Shown here piece by piece: positions 13,992 through 22,954 of a stretch of DNA of 33,430 bases (positions within the stretch are counted from its first letter, which is position 1; every line of letters starts with the position of its first letter). This DNA is from Xanthobacteraceae bacterium (lineage in GTDB: Bacteria > Pseudomonadota > Alphaproteobacteria > Rhizobiales > Xanthobacteraceae): positions 1 to 33,430 of the forward strand of contig JALHLQ010000036.1 of NCBI GenBank assembly GCA_022844485.1, given 5' to 3'. The position numbers and the translations under genes are program-made. A model generated the notes under the pieces. It saw nothing but the letters and a program-made list of their open reading frames with translations. It was not told the DNA's origin and did no database searches.

Positions 13992-14791
13992 CAGATATTG
14001 CTGAAATCGCCTCCCCGGCCCTTGCCCGCTGCGAAGCGAGCGGCGCCCGCGGCGCCTTCCTTCTCGAAGGTGCCGATCGAATTCTTCCACTCCGAGCGCA
14101 AACCTTCGGCCTCCGTCAGGTCTTCCTGGAGGTAGATCGAGCGGCGGTCGGCGCGCATGCATTCCTGCGGAAAGCGCGCGATCTCGTGCGCCAGCGCCTC
14201 GGCGGCCTCGCGGCATGTGCCGTCCGGCACAAGGCGGTTCGCAAGACCGATCTCGAAGCATTCCTTCGCCGGGACCTTGCGGCCGGTCATCGTGATGTCC
14301 AGCGCGCGCCCGCGGCCGACGATGCGCGGCAGCCGCACGGTGCCGCCGTCGATCAAGGGCACGCCCCAGCGGCGGCAATAGACGCCCATGAAAGCGCTTT
14401 CCTCCATGACGCGGAGATCGCACCATAGCGCGACCTCCATGCCGCCGGCCACCGCGGGACCGGCAATCGCCGCGATGACCGGCTTGTTCAATTGCAGGCG
14501 CGTCGGGCCCATCGGCCCGCGCGGCACGCGGCCGCGGCCTTTCGGAAAATTCAGATCCGCAAGCGGGTCCTTTTGGCCGAGCAGCGAGGCGCCGTGCTTC
14601 AGATCCCAGCCGGCGCAGAACGCCCCGCCGGCGCCCCACAGCACCGCGACCCACTGGTCCGGATCCTTGTCAAAGGCAAGGAACGCTTCGACGAGCGCCT
14701 CCGCGCTCTCCGGGTTCATCGCATTGCGCGCCTCGGGGCGGTCGTGAATGACGGTCGTGACGGGACCATCGCGTTCGACTGTGACGGCCAT
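13991..14791 (-). CDS. enoyl-CoA hydratase/isomerase (crotonase) family protein
   Basis: The 266-residue protein has the crotonase fold with both oxyanion-hole segments (GAFCAGWDLK around 56-65, AGPAVAGGMEVAL around 110-121). E119 fits the first catalytic glutamate of enoyl-CoA hydratase. At the place of the second glutamate my alignment puts C139 (VYCRRWGVPLIDGG), so classical hydration is doubtful and isomerase, hydrolase or lyase chemistry is possible. The frame extends to 14833, but the ATG at 14791 has GGAG 5 nt upstream. It follows dctM by 45 nt and overlaps the SDR start. A role in breaking down the imported acid is inferred from the operon. Confidence 0.85.
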   Translation of the reverse strand: MAVTVERDGPVTTVIHDRPEARNAMNPESAEALVEAFLAFDKDPDQWVAVLWGAGGAFCAGWDLKHGASLLGQKDPLADLNFPKGRGRVPRGPMGPTRLQLNKPVIAAIAGPAVAGGMEVALWCDLRVMEESAFMGVYCRRWGVPLIDGGTVRLPRIVGRGRALDITMTGRKVPAKECFEIGLANRLVPDGTCREAAEALAHEIARFPQECMRADRRSIYLQEDLTEAEGLRSEWKNSIGTFEKEGAAGAARFAAGKGRGGDFSNI

Positions 14792-14836
14792 GACAGCTCC
14801 ATTCCTGACTTCCATATCCCGTTGCGGGATCACGCG

Positions 14837-16156
14837 CTAATTCAACCACCGCACCAGGACGAGCGCGAGGCCGGGGAAGATCGTGACAAGCACAAGGCGG
14901 AGGAGATCGGCGGCCACGAAGGGAAGCACGCCGGCATAGGTCTTCAGGATCGGCACGTCGCGCGCGATGGCGGAGACGACGAAGACGTTCAGGCCGATCG
15001 GCGGCGCAGTCAGGCCGATGCCGACGACGATCAACACCAGGATGCCGAACCAGATCGCCGTCTCTTCGCCCGTGAGCCCGAAGTCGAGCGCGGCGACGAT
15101 CGGGAAGAACACGGGCAGCGTGAGCAAGATCATCGCCAGCTCATCCATCACGGCGCCGAGCAGGATGTAGAAGGCCAGCAGCATGGCGACGACCACGAGC
15201 GGCGAGAGCCCGATCGCGCTGATGAATTCCGCCGCATGCATCGGCAGTTGCGAGCGGGCGAGAAAGGCGTTGAACACTTCCGAGCCGAGTAGAATGATGA
15301 AGATCATGGCGGAGGTATCGGCAGTCTGCAGGATCGCCTGCTTGATTTCGCTCCAGCCGAGGGTGCGCTGGGCGACGCCGATCACGAGCATTGCGATCGC
15401 CCCCACGGATGCGCCTTCCGTCGGCGTGAAGATGCCGCCATAGATGCCGCCCACGACGACGACGGCGACCAGGATCGCGGGCCAGATGCCGAGCACGAGG
15501 CGCAAACGCTCCGGCCAGGGCACGGCGGCGTGAGCGGGTCCCGCTTTCGGGTCCAAGCGCACGACGATGGCGATCACGATGCAGTAGAACAGCGCAGCAA
15601 GAAGCCCGGGAATGAGCGCGGCCTGAAACAGCTTGGCGATGTTCTGCTCGGTGGTGATGGCATAGACGACCAGGATCACCGAGGGCGGAATGAGGATGCC
15701 CAGCGTGCCGCCGACCGCGATCGTGCCGGTGGCAAAGCCGGGTGCGTAATTGTAGCGTTTCAGCTCCGGCAGGGCGGCGCGCGCAAAGGTCGCGGCGGTC
15801 GCGACCGAGGAGCCGCAGATCGCGCCGAAGGCGGTGCATGCACCGATCACCGCCATGCCCATGCCGCCGCGGCGATGTCCGATCCCGCTTGCGGCGGCGC
15901 TGAACAGGCGCGTCGACAGGCCCGAGCGTTCCGCCAGCGCGCCCATCAGGACGAAGAGCGGAATGACGGAAAATGTGTAATTCGCGAACAGGAAGTACGG
16001 CGTGGATTTCATGTAGTTGAGAAACGCCGGCCAGCCGGCGAGATGGACAAAACCCGCGCTCCCGACGACGAGCATCGACAAGCCGACAGGCATCCGCACC
16101 CCGATGAGCAGAAGCATCACCAGGAAACCGAGCACGGCGGCACCAGTGTCGCTCAT
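14837..16156 (-). CDS. dctM: TRAP transporter large permease
   Basis: This inner-membrane protein (439 residues) belongs to the DctM family, with about twelve hydrophobic segments and typical motifs such as GVRMPVGLSML near the start, GGTLGILIPPS in the middle and GIGLTAPPIGLNVFVVSA near the end. It carries the sodium-coupled substrate path of the tripartite transporter. The ATG at 16156 overlaps the dctQ stop in an ATGA, with GGAG upstream. An in-frame extension to 16180 is unlikely. The transported solute is set by the binding protein and is probably a carboxylate. Confidence 0.93.
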   Translation of the reverse strand: MSDTGAAVLGFLVMLLLIGVRMPVGLSMLVVGSAGFVHLAGWPAFLNYMKSTPYFLFANYTFSVIPLFVLMGALAERSGLSTRLFSAAASGIGHRRGGMGMAVIGACTAFGAICGSSVATAATFARAALPELKRYNYAPGFATGTIAVGGTLGILIPPSVILVVYAITTEQNIAKLFQAALIPGLLAALFYCIVIAIVVRLDPKAGPAHAAVPWPERLRLVLGIWPAILVAVVVVGGIYGGIFTPTEGASVGAIAMLVIGVAQRTLGWSEIKQAILQTADTSAMIFIILLGSEVFNAFLARSQLPMHAAEFISAIGLSPLVVVAMLLAFYILLGAVMDELAMILLTLPVFFPIVAALDFGLTGEETAIWFGILVLIVVGIGLTAPPIGLNVFVVSAIARDVPILKTYAGVLPFVAADLLRLVLVTIFPGLALVLVRWLN

Positions 16157-16662
16157 CGCGGGCTCCGCACAAGGCGCCAAGCGGTCGTCAGCGTCACGGC
16201 GACAAGCAGGACGGCCATGGCGGCGCAGACCGCGATGGCCCAGCCCTGCGGCAAGGCAAGCACCATCGTCACCATGTTCGTGCGGATGGTGTCATAGGCC
16301 CCGATCGCGAGCCGCCAGGCGACGATCGCGGCCATGGCCGCGTAAACCACGTCCCACGTCGCGTCGATCTTGTTCAGGACGCGCTTCGGCAGACCTAGCG
16401 TGAAGGTATCGACCATGATGTTGCCCCGCTCGGCTTGGCAGAGCGGGAAGAAGGCGAAGGCCGCCAGCGCGGTGGCGATCTGCACCAATTCGAAATCGCC
16501 GGGGACCGACGATTGCGTGAGCCAGCGCAGGATGACGCTGACAACGACCGTCCCGGCCACCACGACAAGCAAGAAGCCGCCCGCAATTGCGAGCGGCTTC
16601 GTCCATCGGATCAAAAGGTCGTCGCGACCTGCGCCAGGCTCGTCCGGGTCGCGAGAGCTCAT
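16153..16662 (-). CDS. dctQ: TRAP transporter small permease
   Basis: The 169-residue DctQ-family protein has four membrane helices. The first is at about 22-44 (LAIAGGFLLVVVAGTVVVS) and is followed by the family segment ELVQIATALAAFAFFPLCQ and GNIMVDTF. It scaffolds the large permease. The long open frame continues upstream to 17088 inside dctP and is a shadow. The ATG at 16662 is chosen for family length, although no strong ribosome site is visible. Its stop overlaps the dctM start by 4 nt. Confidence 0.88.
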   Translation of the reverse strand: MSSRDPDEPGAGRDDLLIRWTKPLAIAGGFLLVVVAGTVVVSVILRWLTQSSVPGDFELVQIATALAAFAFFPLCQAERGNIMVDTFTLGLPKRVLNKIDATWDVVYAAMAAIVAWRLAIGAYDTIRTNMVTMVLALPQGWAIAVCAAMAVLLVAVTLTTAWRLVRSPR

Positions 16663-16679
16663 GCCGGCGGGTCGTTCTT

Positions 16680-17732
16680 TTAAGTCGATTTCGCGTGCTT
16701 CGCGATCAGCGCTTGTGCGGTTTCGATGAGCTTGCCGCCGTCCTGGCCGCGTTCCTTCATCTGCTTGATCCAGGCATCCCGCACGGGCTGGGTCGCCTTG
16801 CGGAATTGATCGACGTCCGCCGACGAGAACTGCGAGATCGTGTTGCCGCGCTTGGCCACCATATCGGAGACGATCTTGGCTTGCTCGTCCCACACCAGGC
16901 CCGCCGCCGCGGATGGCGTCAGTCCGGAATTGGCGTCGATCACTTTTTTCAAGTCGGCCGGGAGCGACTCGTATTTCGCCTTGTTCATCGCAAGGATGAA
17001 GGTTGCCGAGTAGAAGGTCGGCGATCCGGGCACTTCCGTGTGGAATTTGACAAGCTCGTGCAGCTTCAGCGCGGGCACCACTTCCCACGGCACGACCGCG
17101 CCGTCGAGCACGCGCTGGGCCAGAGCTTCCGGCACCTGCGGCACCGGCATGCCGATTGCGTTGACGCCGACCGCCTTCAATCCCTCGCCGGCGAGACGGG
17201 TCGGAAAGCGAAGCTTGAGACCCTTGAGATCATCGAGGATCTTCATCGGCTTGGTCGCATGGAAGAGTCCGCCGTCATGCGCCCAATAGCAGATGACGCG
17301 CACCTCTCCGAACTCCTGCTTGAGATACGTTTCGGAGAACTCCTGCACGGCGCGCGAGTTCGGCACGGCCGTTTTGGAGGCGACGAAGGGCAATTCGAAA
17401 GTCTCGATGATCGGGAAGCGGCCGGCCGTGTAGCCGGGCAGCGTCCAGACCAGGTCAACCACCCCATCGCGGACCTGATCGTAAAGCTGAGGCGGCGCGC
17501 CGCCGAGCTGCATCGAGGGGAAGATATCGATCTTGATCCTGCCGCCGGAGTCCTGCTCGACCTTGCGCGCCCAGGGCGTCAAGAATTTCGCCGGACCGTT
17601 CGCAACGGGCGGGAGGAAGTGATGCATTTTGAGCGTCACCTGCGGGGTCTGCCCCCAGGCGACGCGCGCAACGGCAGGCGACGCCACGGCGGCGCCAGCC
17701 AAGCTCAGGAAATGGCGGCGTGCGATTTTCAT
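16680..17732 (-). CDS. dctP: TRAP transporter solute-binding protein
   Basis: This periplasmic protein (350 residues) is exported by a signal with a twin arginine (RRHFLSLAGAA), possibly the Tat route. The mature part has the DctP fold, with MHHFLPPVANGP near the start, and LRFPTR, where R175 should clamp a substrate carboxylate. The W147-region and PVPQVPEAL complete the binding site. The ligand is an organic acid by family knowledge; the following crotonase and SDR hint at an acid that is degraded through CoA esters. GGAGG lies 6 nt before the ATG at 17732. It is the first gene of the operon, and the promoter must lie in 17733-17905. Confidence 0.92.
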   Translation of the reverse strand: MKIARRHFLSLAGAAVASPAVARVAWGQTPQVTLKMHHFLPPVANGPAKFLTPWARKVEQDSGGRIKIDIFPSMQLGGAPPQLYDQVRDGVVDLVWTLPGYTAGRFPIIETFELPFVASKTAVPNSRAVQEFSETYLKQEFGEVRVICYWAHDGGLFHATKPMKILDDLKGLKLRFPTRLAGEGLKAVGVNAIGMPVPQVPEALAQRVLDGAVVPWEVVPALKLHELVKFHTEVPGSPTFYSATFILAMNKAKYESLPADLKKVIDANSGLTPSAAAGLVWDEQAKIVSDMVAKRGNTISQFSSADVDQFRKATQPVRDAWIKQMKERGQDGGKLIETAQALIAKHAKST

Positions 17733-17818
17733 TTCGTCCTCCCTCGTGTCTTTTGAGCCCTAAGGCTCGGTCGCGTTGTTCTATCGGTAGCATGGCGGTT
17801 GGAAAGGCCGCAACTTGA

Positions 17819-17837
17819 CGCGCCGGTACTCCGGCGA
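17819..17837. terminator. hairpin between pssA and dctP
   Basis: CGCCGG-TACT-CCGGCG forms a perfect 6-bp stem in the gap behind pssA and in front of dctP. There is no T-run, so it is only a possible terminator for pssA. The rest of 17733-17905 shows no clear signal. Confidence 0.3.
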
Positions 17838-17905
17838 GGAATGCTGGCGGACAGAGCTTATCCGACCATGCGCGGCCGCATTTGACTTCGCTCAGGCAGT
17901 GCGTG

Positions 17906-18790
17906 TCAGTTCAGCCTGACGGGACGCTCTTTATCCGATCCTTGCGTCGCGCTCACGTCGGCGCCGGGCGCCATTGTCGGCACGCTCCCCTCGCCGGCCA
18001 CGGCCTGGGTCGCGTTCTGGTAGCGGCGATAGGACATCACCCCGAACGGCAGGCTCGCAAGATAAGCAAGCGTTCCGATCGTCAGCACCTGCCATGGATA
18101 GCTGATCAGCAGCGCCACGAAGAGCACGACCAGCATGAACAGCGGCAGCACCATCTCGCGCGGCACGCGCGAGCCGGATTTCTTGCCGGAAAAGACCGGC
18201 AGGGTCGAAATCATCATGAAGGCGATGAAGAGCGTGTAAATGAGCGTCAGCGGAGCCACGAAGAAGAACCGCGGCACGCCGACAAAGTGAATGTAGATGG
18301 GAAGCAGAACGGTGATGGCGCCCATCGGCGCCGGCATGCCGGTGAAGAAGTTGGCGGCCCAGGTCGGCCGGTTCGGATCGTCGATGGAGACGTTGAAACG
18401 CGCGAGCCGAAGCCCCGCGCAAATCGCAAAGACGAGGGCGGCAATCCAGCCGATCGCGCCCAGATCTTGCAGACCCCAGAAATAGAGGATCAGTCCGGGC
18501 GCGACGCCGAAATTGACGAAATCCGCGAGGCTGTCGAGCTCCGCGCCGAAGCGCGAGGTCCCCTTGATCATGCGCGCGATGCGGCCGTCGATCCCATCCA
18601 GCGCAGCGGCGAAAACAATGGCGGCCAGCGCCAGTTCGAGTCGCCCTTCGACCGCCAGCCGAATGGCGGTGAGGCCGGCGCAGAGCGCAAGCAGCGTGAT
18701 CAGGTTCGGCACCAGCGTGCGCACCGGGATGGCGCGAAACCGGCGGCGCTTGGGCTCGTTCGGGTCGGGCTCGAAAGGAGGAAACAGCAT
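17906..18790 (-). CDS. pssA: CDP-diacylglycerol-serine O-phosphatidyltransferase
   Basis: The enzyme (294 residues, inner membrane) joins CDP-diacylglycerol and serine to make phosphatidylserine. The CDP-alcohol phosphatidyltransferase motif is complete: D68-G-x2-A-R-x8-G82-x3-D86-x3-D90. Six to eight hydrophobic helices surround it, and the N-terminus is basic (KRRRFR). The C-terminal ~45 residues are polar and variable. In rhizobia pssA normally follows psd directly; here a DUF2336 gene lies between them. Start ATG at 18790, behind GGAGG-poor sequence. Confidence 0.92.
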   Translation of the reverse strand: MLFPPFEPDPNEPKRRRFRAIPVRTLVPNLITLLALCAGLTAIRLAVEGRLELALAAIVFAAALDGIDGRIARMIKGTSRFGAELDSLADFVNFGVAPGLILYFWGLQDLGAIGWIAALVFAICAGLRLARFNVSIDDPNRPTWAANFFTGMPAPMGAITVLLPIYIHFVGVPRFFFVAPLTLIYTLFIAFMMISTLPVFSGKKSGSRVPREMVLPLFMLVVLFVALLISYPWQVLTIGTLAYLASLPFGVMSYRRYQNATQAVAGEGSVPTMAPGADVSATQGSDKERPVRLN

Positions 18791-18841
18791 GCGTTCAGTA
18801 TAGACGCCCGCCCCGGCCCAGGCTACGGCCCGGATCAGGCG

Positions 18842-19939
18842 TCAGTGCATCCGCGGGCGGTCTTCTCGGCGCGCCGGGCGGGTTTTCAGCTCACGGATGA
18901 AGCCCTGCGCAGCCTCCGGCGCAATCGCGGCGAAAGCCGTGAAAGCCTTGGCCGGCTGCGGGCCGAAGCGCCGGCGCCGGCGGCGCATGCGAAGCACGGC
19001 CGAGAACCCGTTCAAGGTCAGGCCGGCGGCGCGGCAGAGAACCATCATCGGCTGCTCGGCCTGGGCATAAAGCACACGCACCACGATATCGGGTCGGAGC
19101 TCGAGCTTGCGGCCGATCAAGCTCGCCACGCCAAAGGCTGCCTCCGCGTCAGCCAGTTCGATCACGGCATCGTTCATGGACAGGAGACCGCGCGACATCA
19201 GGTCGGCCAGCACGTCGAGCGGGCGGGCCGCTTTCGCCGCCGCGCGCAGACATTCGGCCAACGCAACCTGGGATTCGGCGACAAGAGCCGCCTGCGTCTG
19301 TTCGGAAACGGAGCCCGCGATCGCGGACAGTGTCTCGGCAACCTCTTTTCGGATCAAGGGAGCGAGTTGCGCCGCGATGTCCGCCGGCAGATCGCCCCGT
19401 TCATGCAACCGAGCTCCCAATCCAGGATTGCCGGCGGCACGCCCGGCAAGCCGTGCAAAGCCTTGAGCCGAAAACCGCGCGCCGCAATTGGCGGCGAGAT
19501 GATCAACCACGGCATCGTCGCCGCGGCGGACGAGCACGTCGGTCACCGTCGGCGAGAGCGCGTTGCGGCTTGCGATGGCCAGCAGGTGCCATTGCGACTG
19601 GCGCGTCGCGAGACCTTCGAGATCGGCGTCGGTCAGCGCCGGGGAGCGCACGAGAATCGGGCGCGCAACCGAGATCTCATCATTCGCAAGCCGCATCAGC
19701 ACGCGACGCGGGGGACGTCCTTCATCCGCCAGCCGCTCGGCCAGCTCGGCGCGCGCGAGCGGCTCGACCTTGGCGAGGACAAGCGCAATCACATGGTCGA
19801 ACAAAACCAATTCGGCCCGCGTGTGCCGTCCGGCGCGCATGAAGAAGCAATCGGCCAGCGCATGGATCAGCGCAGCCGACGCGCTTTCGCGCCCGCGGGG
19901 AAGCGGTCGAGGACTTTGTAGCGAGGCCATCTGCGCCAT
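18842..19939 (-). CDS. DUF2336 protein
   Basis: This protein of 365 residues is helical and repeat-like (several ~40-residue segments such as LADEGRPPRRVLMRLANDE and LAIASRNALSPTVTDVLVRRGDD). That is the DUF2336 pattern, found almost only in Alphaproteobacteria and of unknown function, with HEAT-like repeats by appearance. There is no signal peptide or membrane helix, and the C-terminus is Arg-rich. Two starts are possible: ATG 19939, or ATG 19930 with AGGA about 8 nt upstream, which I slightly prefer. It lies between psd and pssA on the same strand, with a 169-nt gap upstream that probably has its own promoter (palindrome at 20003-20018). Confidence 0.8.
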   Translation of the reverse strand: MAQMASLQSPRPLPRGRESASAALIHALADCFFMRAGRHTRAELVLFDHVIALVLAKVEPLARAELAERLADEGRPPRRVLMRLANDEISVARPILVRSPALTDADLEGLATRQSQWHLLAIASRNALSPTVTDVLVRRGDDAVVDHLAANCGARFSAQGFARLAGRAAGNPGLGARLHERGDLPADIAAQLAPLIRKEVAETLSAIAGSVSEQTQAALVAESQVALAECLRAAAKAARPLDVLADLMSRGLLSMNDAVIELADAEAAFGVASLIGRKLELRPDIVVRVLYAQAEQPMMVLCRAAGLTLNGFSAVLRMRRRRRRFGPQPAKAFTAFAAIAPEAAQGFIRELKTRPARREDRPRMH

Positions 19940-20002
19940 CCTGGTCGCAATCTGGATCGCATTGATTGGAGAGGGATCAGCTAAGAACGATGCACCAAAC
20001 CG

Positions 20003-20018
20003 GTTAACAACAGTTAAC
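20003..20018. promoter_or_regulatory. GTTAAC-N4-GTTAAC palindrome
   Basis: GTTAAC-AACA-GTTAAC lies about 64 nt upstream of the DUF2336 start (minus strand). It resembles a CtrA box (TTAA-N7-TTAA), but the spacing between the TTAA halves is 6, not 7. A near-identical arrangement occurs at 29601-29616 before another gene. Confidence 0.45.
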
Positions 20019-20048
20019 GCTGATGGCGCATGGTGCGGGATTGAAACA

Positions 20049-20077
20049 CGATTGCATAAAACGCGATTGCATAAAAC
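20049..20077. repeat. tandem 14-bp repeat in the psd-DUF2336 gap
   Basis: CGATTGCATAAAAC occurs twice with a 15-bp period (20049-20062 and 20064-20077). It is AT-rich for this genome and lies between the psd stop and the palindrome, so it may be a tandem regulator site or promoter element of the DUF2336 gene. Confidence 0.6.
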
Positions 20078-20108
20078 CCGCCGCTTCGCGCGACGCGCGC
20101 CGAACCGG

Positions 20109-20807
20109 TCAACTCACGCGGAAGGAGCGGCCCGGGGCGTTGGCGCGGAGATCGGCAAGAACCGTTTCACCCGCGACCGACATCTGCCCTTCCGAGACGA
20201 GCAGCTTCGAGCCTTCGGGCATGAACACGTCGAGCCGCGAGCCGAAGCGGATGAGGCCGAAACGTTCGCCGGCGCCGATCGTCTCTCCCTGGCGCACGAA
20301 GCAGACGATGCGCCGGGCGATCAGGCCCGCAATCTGCACGACGCCGATGCGTCCCGCGGCGCCAGCGATCACCAGCGAGTTGCGCTCGTTGTCCTCGCTC
20401 GCCTTGTCGAGATCGGCATTAAGGAAGAGGCCGGGGCGGTAGACGATGCGTTCAATGCGTCCGGTCACCGGTGCACGATTCACATGGCAATCGAATACGC
20501 TCATGAAGATCGAAACGCGCGGCAGCGGGCGATCGCCGAGGGCAAGCTCGGGCGGCGGGACGGCGTTCGCGATCAGGCTGATGCGGCCGTCGGCCGGCGA
20601 CAGCACGAGCGTCGGCGCAAGCGGACTGACGCGCGGGGGATCGCGGAAGAAATAAACGCACCACACCGTCGCAACGGTGCCGAGCCAGCCGAGCGGCGAC
20701 CACAGCCAGAACAGGATGAGGCTCGCGAGCGCAAAGCCCCCGATGAAGGGATAGCCCTCACGGTGGACCGGCACGAGAGTCTGGCGGACGGATTCAACCA
20801 CGGACAT
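20109..20807 (-). CDS. psd: phosphatidylserine decarboxylase proenzyme
   Basis: The 232-residue proenzyme belongs to the short Psd type. It cleaves itself at G189-S190 in RFGSRLD to create the pyruvoyl group on S190. It also shows SPADGRI with D73 and DCHVNRAP with H108, the residues linked to self-cleavage. One or two N-terminal membrane helices (about 21-52) anchor it. It converts phosphatidylserine to phosphatidylethanolamine. The frame stays open to 21083, but the ATG at 20807 matches the family. It follows the ABC exporter by 67 nt. Confidence 0.93.
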   Translation of the reverse strand: MSVVESVRQTLVPVHREGYPFIGGFALASLILFWLWSPLGWLGTVATVWCVYFFRDPPRVSPLAPTLVLSPADGRISLIANAVPPPELALGDRPLPRVSIFMSVFDCHVNRAPVTGRIERIVYRPGLFLNADLDKASEDNERNSLVIAGAAGRIGVVQIAGLIARRIVCFVRQGETIGAGERFGLIRFGSRLDVFMPEGSKLLVSEGQMSVAGETVLADLRANAPGRSFRVS

Positions 20808-20831
20808 CGGTGAAACGCTCGAGGTAAGAAT

Positions 20832-20854
20832 TCCCCTCTTCCCTTCAGGAGAGG
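20832..20854. repeat. single REP-type hairpin
   Basis: CCCCTCTTCCCTTCAGGAGAGGG forms a stem of about 8 bp in the gap between the ABC exporter and psd. It is a degenerate relative of the repeats flanking the DUF559 gene (cccctctccc...gggagagggg). Confidence 0.55.
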
Positions 20855-20874
20855 GCCAACGCGCGACTCTTCCC

Positions 20875-22848
20875 TTACTCCGCCGCCTGCGCGGGTTCAA
20901 CGGGCGGACGATCGCGCGGCAGACCATCGCGGTTCGGCGGCGCATCGTCCGTGCGCGGCGGATCGCGGTTCGGCGCCTTGGGGCTGTCGCCGACCAGCGC
21001 CAGCTTCTCGCGCGCCGCTTCCGCCTCACGCTGGCGATTCCACAGGCCCGCATAGAGTCCGCCGCGAGCCAGAAGCCCGGCATGCGTACCGCGTTCGGCG
21101 ATCTCGCCCTGATCGAGGACGATGATCTCGTCGGCGGCGATCACGGTCGACAGACGATGGGCGATGACAAGGGTCGTGCGGCCCCGCGACACACGCTCGA
21201 GCGCGTCCTGAATTTCCTTTTCGGTATAACTGTCGAGCGCGGAGGTGGCTTCGTCGAGGAGCAGAACCGGCGGAGCCTTGAGGATCGTTCGTGCGATGGC
21301 GACGCGCTGCTTTTCGCCCCCTGAGAGCTTCAGTCCGCGTTCGCCGACTTCGGTGGCGTAACCTTTCGGCGCGGCCTTGATAAAGGCGTCGATCTGCGCG
21401 AGGGCGGCGGCGTCCTCAACCTCCGCCTCGCCCGCCTCCCATCGCCCGTAGCGGATGTTGTAGCCGATGGTGTCGTTGAACAGCACCGTATCCTGGGGAA
21501 CCATGCCGATCGCGGCGCGGAGCGAGGCTTGCGTCACCTCGCGGATGTCTTGGCCGTCGATCAGGATGCGGCCGCCGGTGATGTCGTAGAAGCGGAACAG
21601 AAGCCGCGATATTGTGGATTTCCCCGCCCCCGATGGACCGACGATCGCCACCGTGCGGCCGGCCGGGACGTCAAAGGTCAATCCTTTCAGGATCGGGCGA
21701 TCGGGGTCGTAAGCAAAGCGCACATCCTCGAAGCGGATCTCGCCGCGCGTCACCACCAGCGGCTTGGCGTCAGGCTTGTCCTTGATCTCGGGATCGCGGG
21801 TCAGAATCGAGAACATCATCTCGATATCGGTCACCGCCTGCTTGATCTCACGATAGACCATGCCCATGAAGTTCAGCGGCACGTAGAGCTGAATCATCAT
21901 GGCGTTGATGAGCACGAAATCGCCGACCGTGTTCGTTCCTGCGCGGATGCCGAACACGGCCATCAGCATCACGACGGTCAGCCCGGCCGTGAAGATAGCC
22001 GCCTGACCAGAGTTCAGCACCGCGAGCGAGGTATAGGTCTTCACGCTCGCCTCTTCGTATCGCTCCATCGAACGATCGTAGCGCGCGGCTTCGCGCGCTT
22101 CCGCGCCGAAATACTTGACGGTCTCGTAGTTGAGCAGCGAGTCGATCGCCTTCGTGTTCGCGTCGGTATCGCTCTCGTTCATGCGCCGGCGAATCCCGAT
22201 GCGCCACTCGGTCGCGTAGTAGGTAAACAGCATGTAGAGCGTGACCGTGACCATGATCACGGCCACATAGCGCCAGTCGAAAACGGTGAGCAGGACGGCG
22301 ACGATCAGGATCAGCTCGACGATGGTCGGCAGCAACTGGAGGATCACCATCCGCACGATGATCTCGATCCCGTTGCGGCCGCGCTCGAGCACGCGCGTCA
22401 GTCCGCCCGTCTTGCGCTCGAGATGAAAGCGCAGCGAGAGCCGGTGCATGTGCTGGAACGTGATCATGGCGAGCCGGCGCACAGCGTGCATCGCAACCTT
22501 GGCGAAGAGCCCGTCGCGGACTTGCGTGAGCAGCGCCATGACGATGCGCATGCCCCCGTAGGTGATCGTCATCAGGACCGGCGCCGCAATGGCCCAGACC
22601 ACCCAAGCCGGAAAGCCCGCGGGCGCCGTCGACTGGTTTGCAAGCGCATCGGTCGCCCATTTGAACGTGAACGGCACCGAGATCGTCGCCAGCTTCGCCA
22701 GCAGGAGCAGCACCATCGCACCGATCACACGCAGCTTGAGATCGCGGCGGTCGGCGGGCCAAATATACGGCCATAGATTGACGAGGGTTGAGAACAACGC
22801 GCCGCGATCGGCGGACACGGTCGACTTCGCAGGCGCGGGATCTCTCAT
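20875..22848 (-). CDS. Atm1-type ABC exporter (fused permease and ATPase)
   Basis: The 657-residue half-transporter has a membrane domain with about six helices (about 40-340) and a nucleotide-binding domain with Walker [10 protein letters not shown] (404-412), LSGGEKQR (about 508) and Walker [12 protein letters not shown] (about 530). The membrane-domain segments [11 protein letters not shown] and [14 protein letters not shown] are typical of the Atm1/HMT1 (ABCB7) group, which exports glutathione-linked sulfur or metal conjugates. A Pro/Asp/Arg-rich tail of about 45 residues follows the ATPase. The TTG at 22854 would add two residues; ATG 22848 is preferred. It precedes psd on the same strand. 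Confidence 0.93.
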   Translation of the reverse strand: MRDPAPAKSTVSADRGALFSTLVNLWPYIWPADRRDLKLRVIGAMVLLLLAKLATISVPFTFKWATDALANQSTAPAGFPAWVVWAIAAPVLMTITYGGMRIVMALLTQVRDGLFAKVAMHAVRRLAMITFQHMHRLSLRFHLERKTGGLTRVLERGRNGIEIIVRMVILQLLPTIVELILIVAVLLTVFDWRYVAVIMVTVTLYMLFTYYATEWRIGIRRRMNESDTDANTKAIDSLLNYETVKYFGAEAREAARYDRSMERYEEASVKTYTSLAVLNSGQAAIFTAGLTVVMLMAVFGIRAGTNTVGDFVLINAMMIQLYVPLNFMGMVYREIKQAVTDIEMMFSILTRDPEIKDKPDAKPLVVTRGEIRFEDVRFAYDPDRPILKGLTFDVPAGRTVAIVGPSGAGKSTISRLLFRFYDITGGRILIDGQDIREVTQASLRAAIGMVPQDTVLFNDTIGYNIRYGRWEAGEAEVEDAAALAQIDAFIKAAPKGYATEVGERGLKLSGGEKQRVAIARTILKAPPVLLLDEATSALDSYTEKEIQDALERVSRGRTTLVIAHRLSTVIAADEIIVLDQGEIAERGTHAGLLARGGLYAGLWNRQREAEAAREKLALVGDSPKAPNRDPPRTDDAPPNRDGLPRDRPPVEPAQAAE

Positions 22849-22954
22849 CGGCAACAGGTCCGGGTGGCGCGGGCTGGATGTAGGGGCCTCATATAGGAGG
22901 TTCGGAGCACATAATCACCTGCGGTGCGGACCCCTTTCAGGAAACTGCGGTGGT

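Noticed and set aside
17882..19921. Long plus-strand open frame of 679 codons opposite pssA and DUF2336
   Set aside because: It is a shadow of high-GC genes on the other strand: Arg/His/Asp-rich, low-complexity protein with no family pattern, while the minus strand gives clear families.
20003..20018. Confident CtrA box
   Set aside because: The TTAA halves are separated by 6 nt, not the 7 of the known consensus, so I report only a palindrome that resembles it.
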